Part shown: positions 32,266 to 32,268 of the stretch, in pieces
Layout: each line of letters starts with the position of its first letter
How positions within the stretch are numbered: the stretch's first letter is position 1
Assembly (NCBI RefSeq): GCF_003946485.1
Contig: NZ_RHOJ01000030.1
Location: 1-32,268 of the forward strand
Direction of reading: 5' to 3'
DNA from: Lacticaseibacillus jixianensis
GTDB lineage: Bacteria > Bacillota > Bacilli > Lactobacillales > Lactobacillaceae
Length of the DNA stretch: 32,268 nucleotides
Translations under genes and position numbers: made by a program
The notes under the pieces: generated by a model
What the model was told of the DNA's origin: nothing
Databases searched by the model: none
Seen by the model: only the letters and a program-made list of their open reading frames with translations

Positions 32266-32268
32266 TTT

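Overview
The window comes from a high-GC lactic acid bacterium, most likely a Lactobacillaceae member and perhaps near Lacticaseibacillus. The reasons are strong AGGAGG-type ribosome sites, a T-box leader, a CcpA-type cre site, a maltose phosphorylase/beta-phosphoglucomutase pathway, a FemX/ATP-grasp peptidoglycan-bridge pair, and about 60% GC. The genus is an inference. All functions are read from sequence motifs and remembered family features; no database search was run.

Layout. (1) 113-1627(-): secreted NlpC/P60 peptidoglycan hydrolase with three SH3-like repeats. (2) 1837-4465(-): deoC-deoB-deoD deoxynucleoside salvage operon. (3) 4585-6532(+): a degenerate PTS EIIC-like membrane protein overlapping an alpha/beta hydrolase gene, ending at a bidirectional terminator. 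(4) 6602-11745(-): livJ-livH-livM-livG-livF branched-chain amino acid ABC importer. It has its own promoter, a leucine-rich leader peptide with an attenuator, and structured repeats between livJ and livH. (5) 11766-24237(-): maltodextrin cluster malL-nplT-malP-pgmB-msmK-malE-malF-malG plus a LacI-type regulator. Maltodextrin enters through MalEFG-MsmK, is trimmed by two GH13 enzymes, and maltose is split by phosphorolysis. (6) 24250-25080: a gene-free array of 176-bp units that can fold into Y shapes. (7) 25081-25256(-): a probable free-standing small RNA with its own promoter and terminator. (8) 25269-26799(-): thioredoxin plus a two-subunit ThrE-type exporter. (9) 26942-29404(-): an atypical long-arm tRNA, then an ATP-grasp ligase of the D-aspartate ligase type and a FemX-type aminoacyl-tRNA-dependent transferase. 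(10) 29590-32268(+): a T-box riboswitch, best read as tryptophan-specific, ahead of a complete ascorbate-family PTS (EIIA, EIIB, EIIC).

Most interesting points. First, the tRNA at 29318-29404 has a class II variable arm but a self-complementary anticodon loop without U33, and it lies next to a tRNA-dependent cell-wall enzyme; it may be a non-decoding tRNA dedicated to peptidoglycan. Second, a sugar-type PTS sits under an amino-acid-sensing T-box. Third, one repeat family with compensatory stem changes occurs at three loci. Fourth, the liv operon appears to use leader-peptide attenuation.
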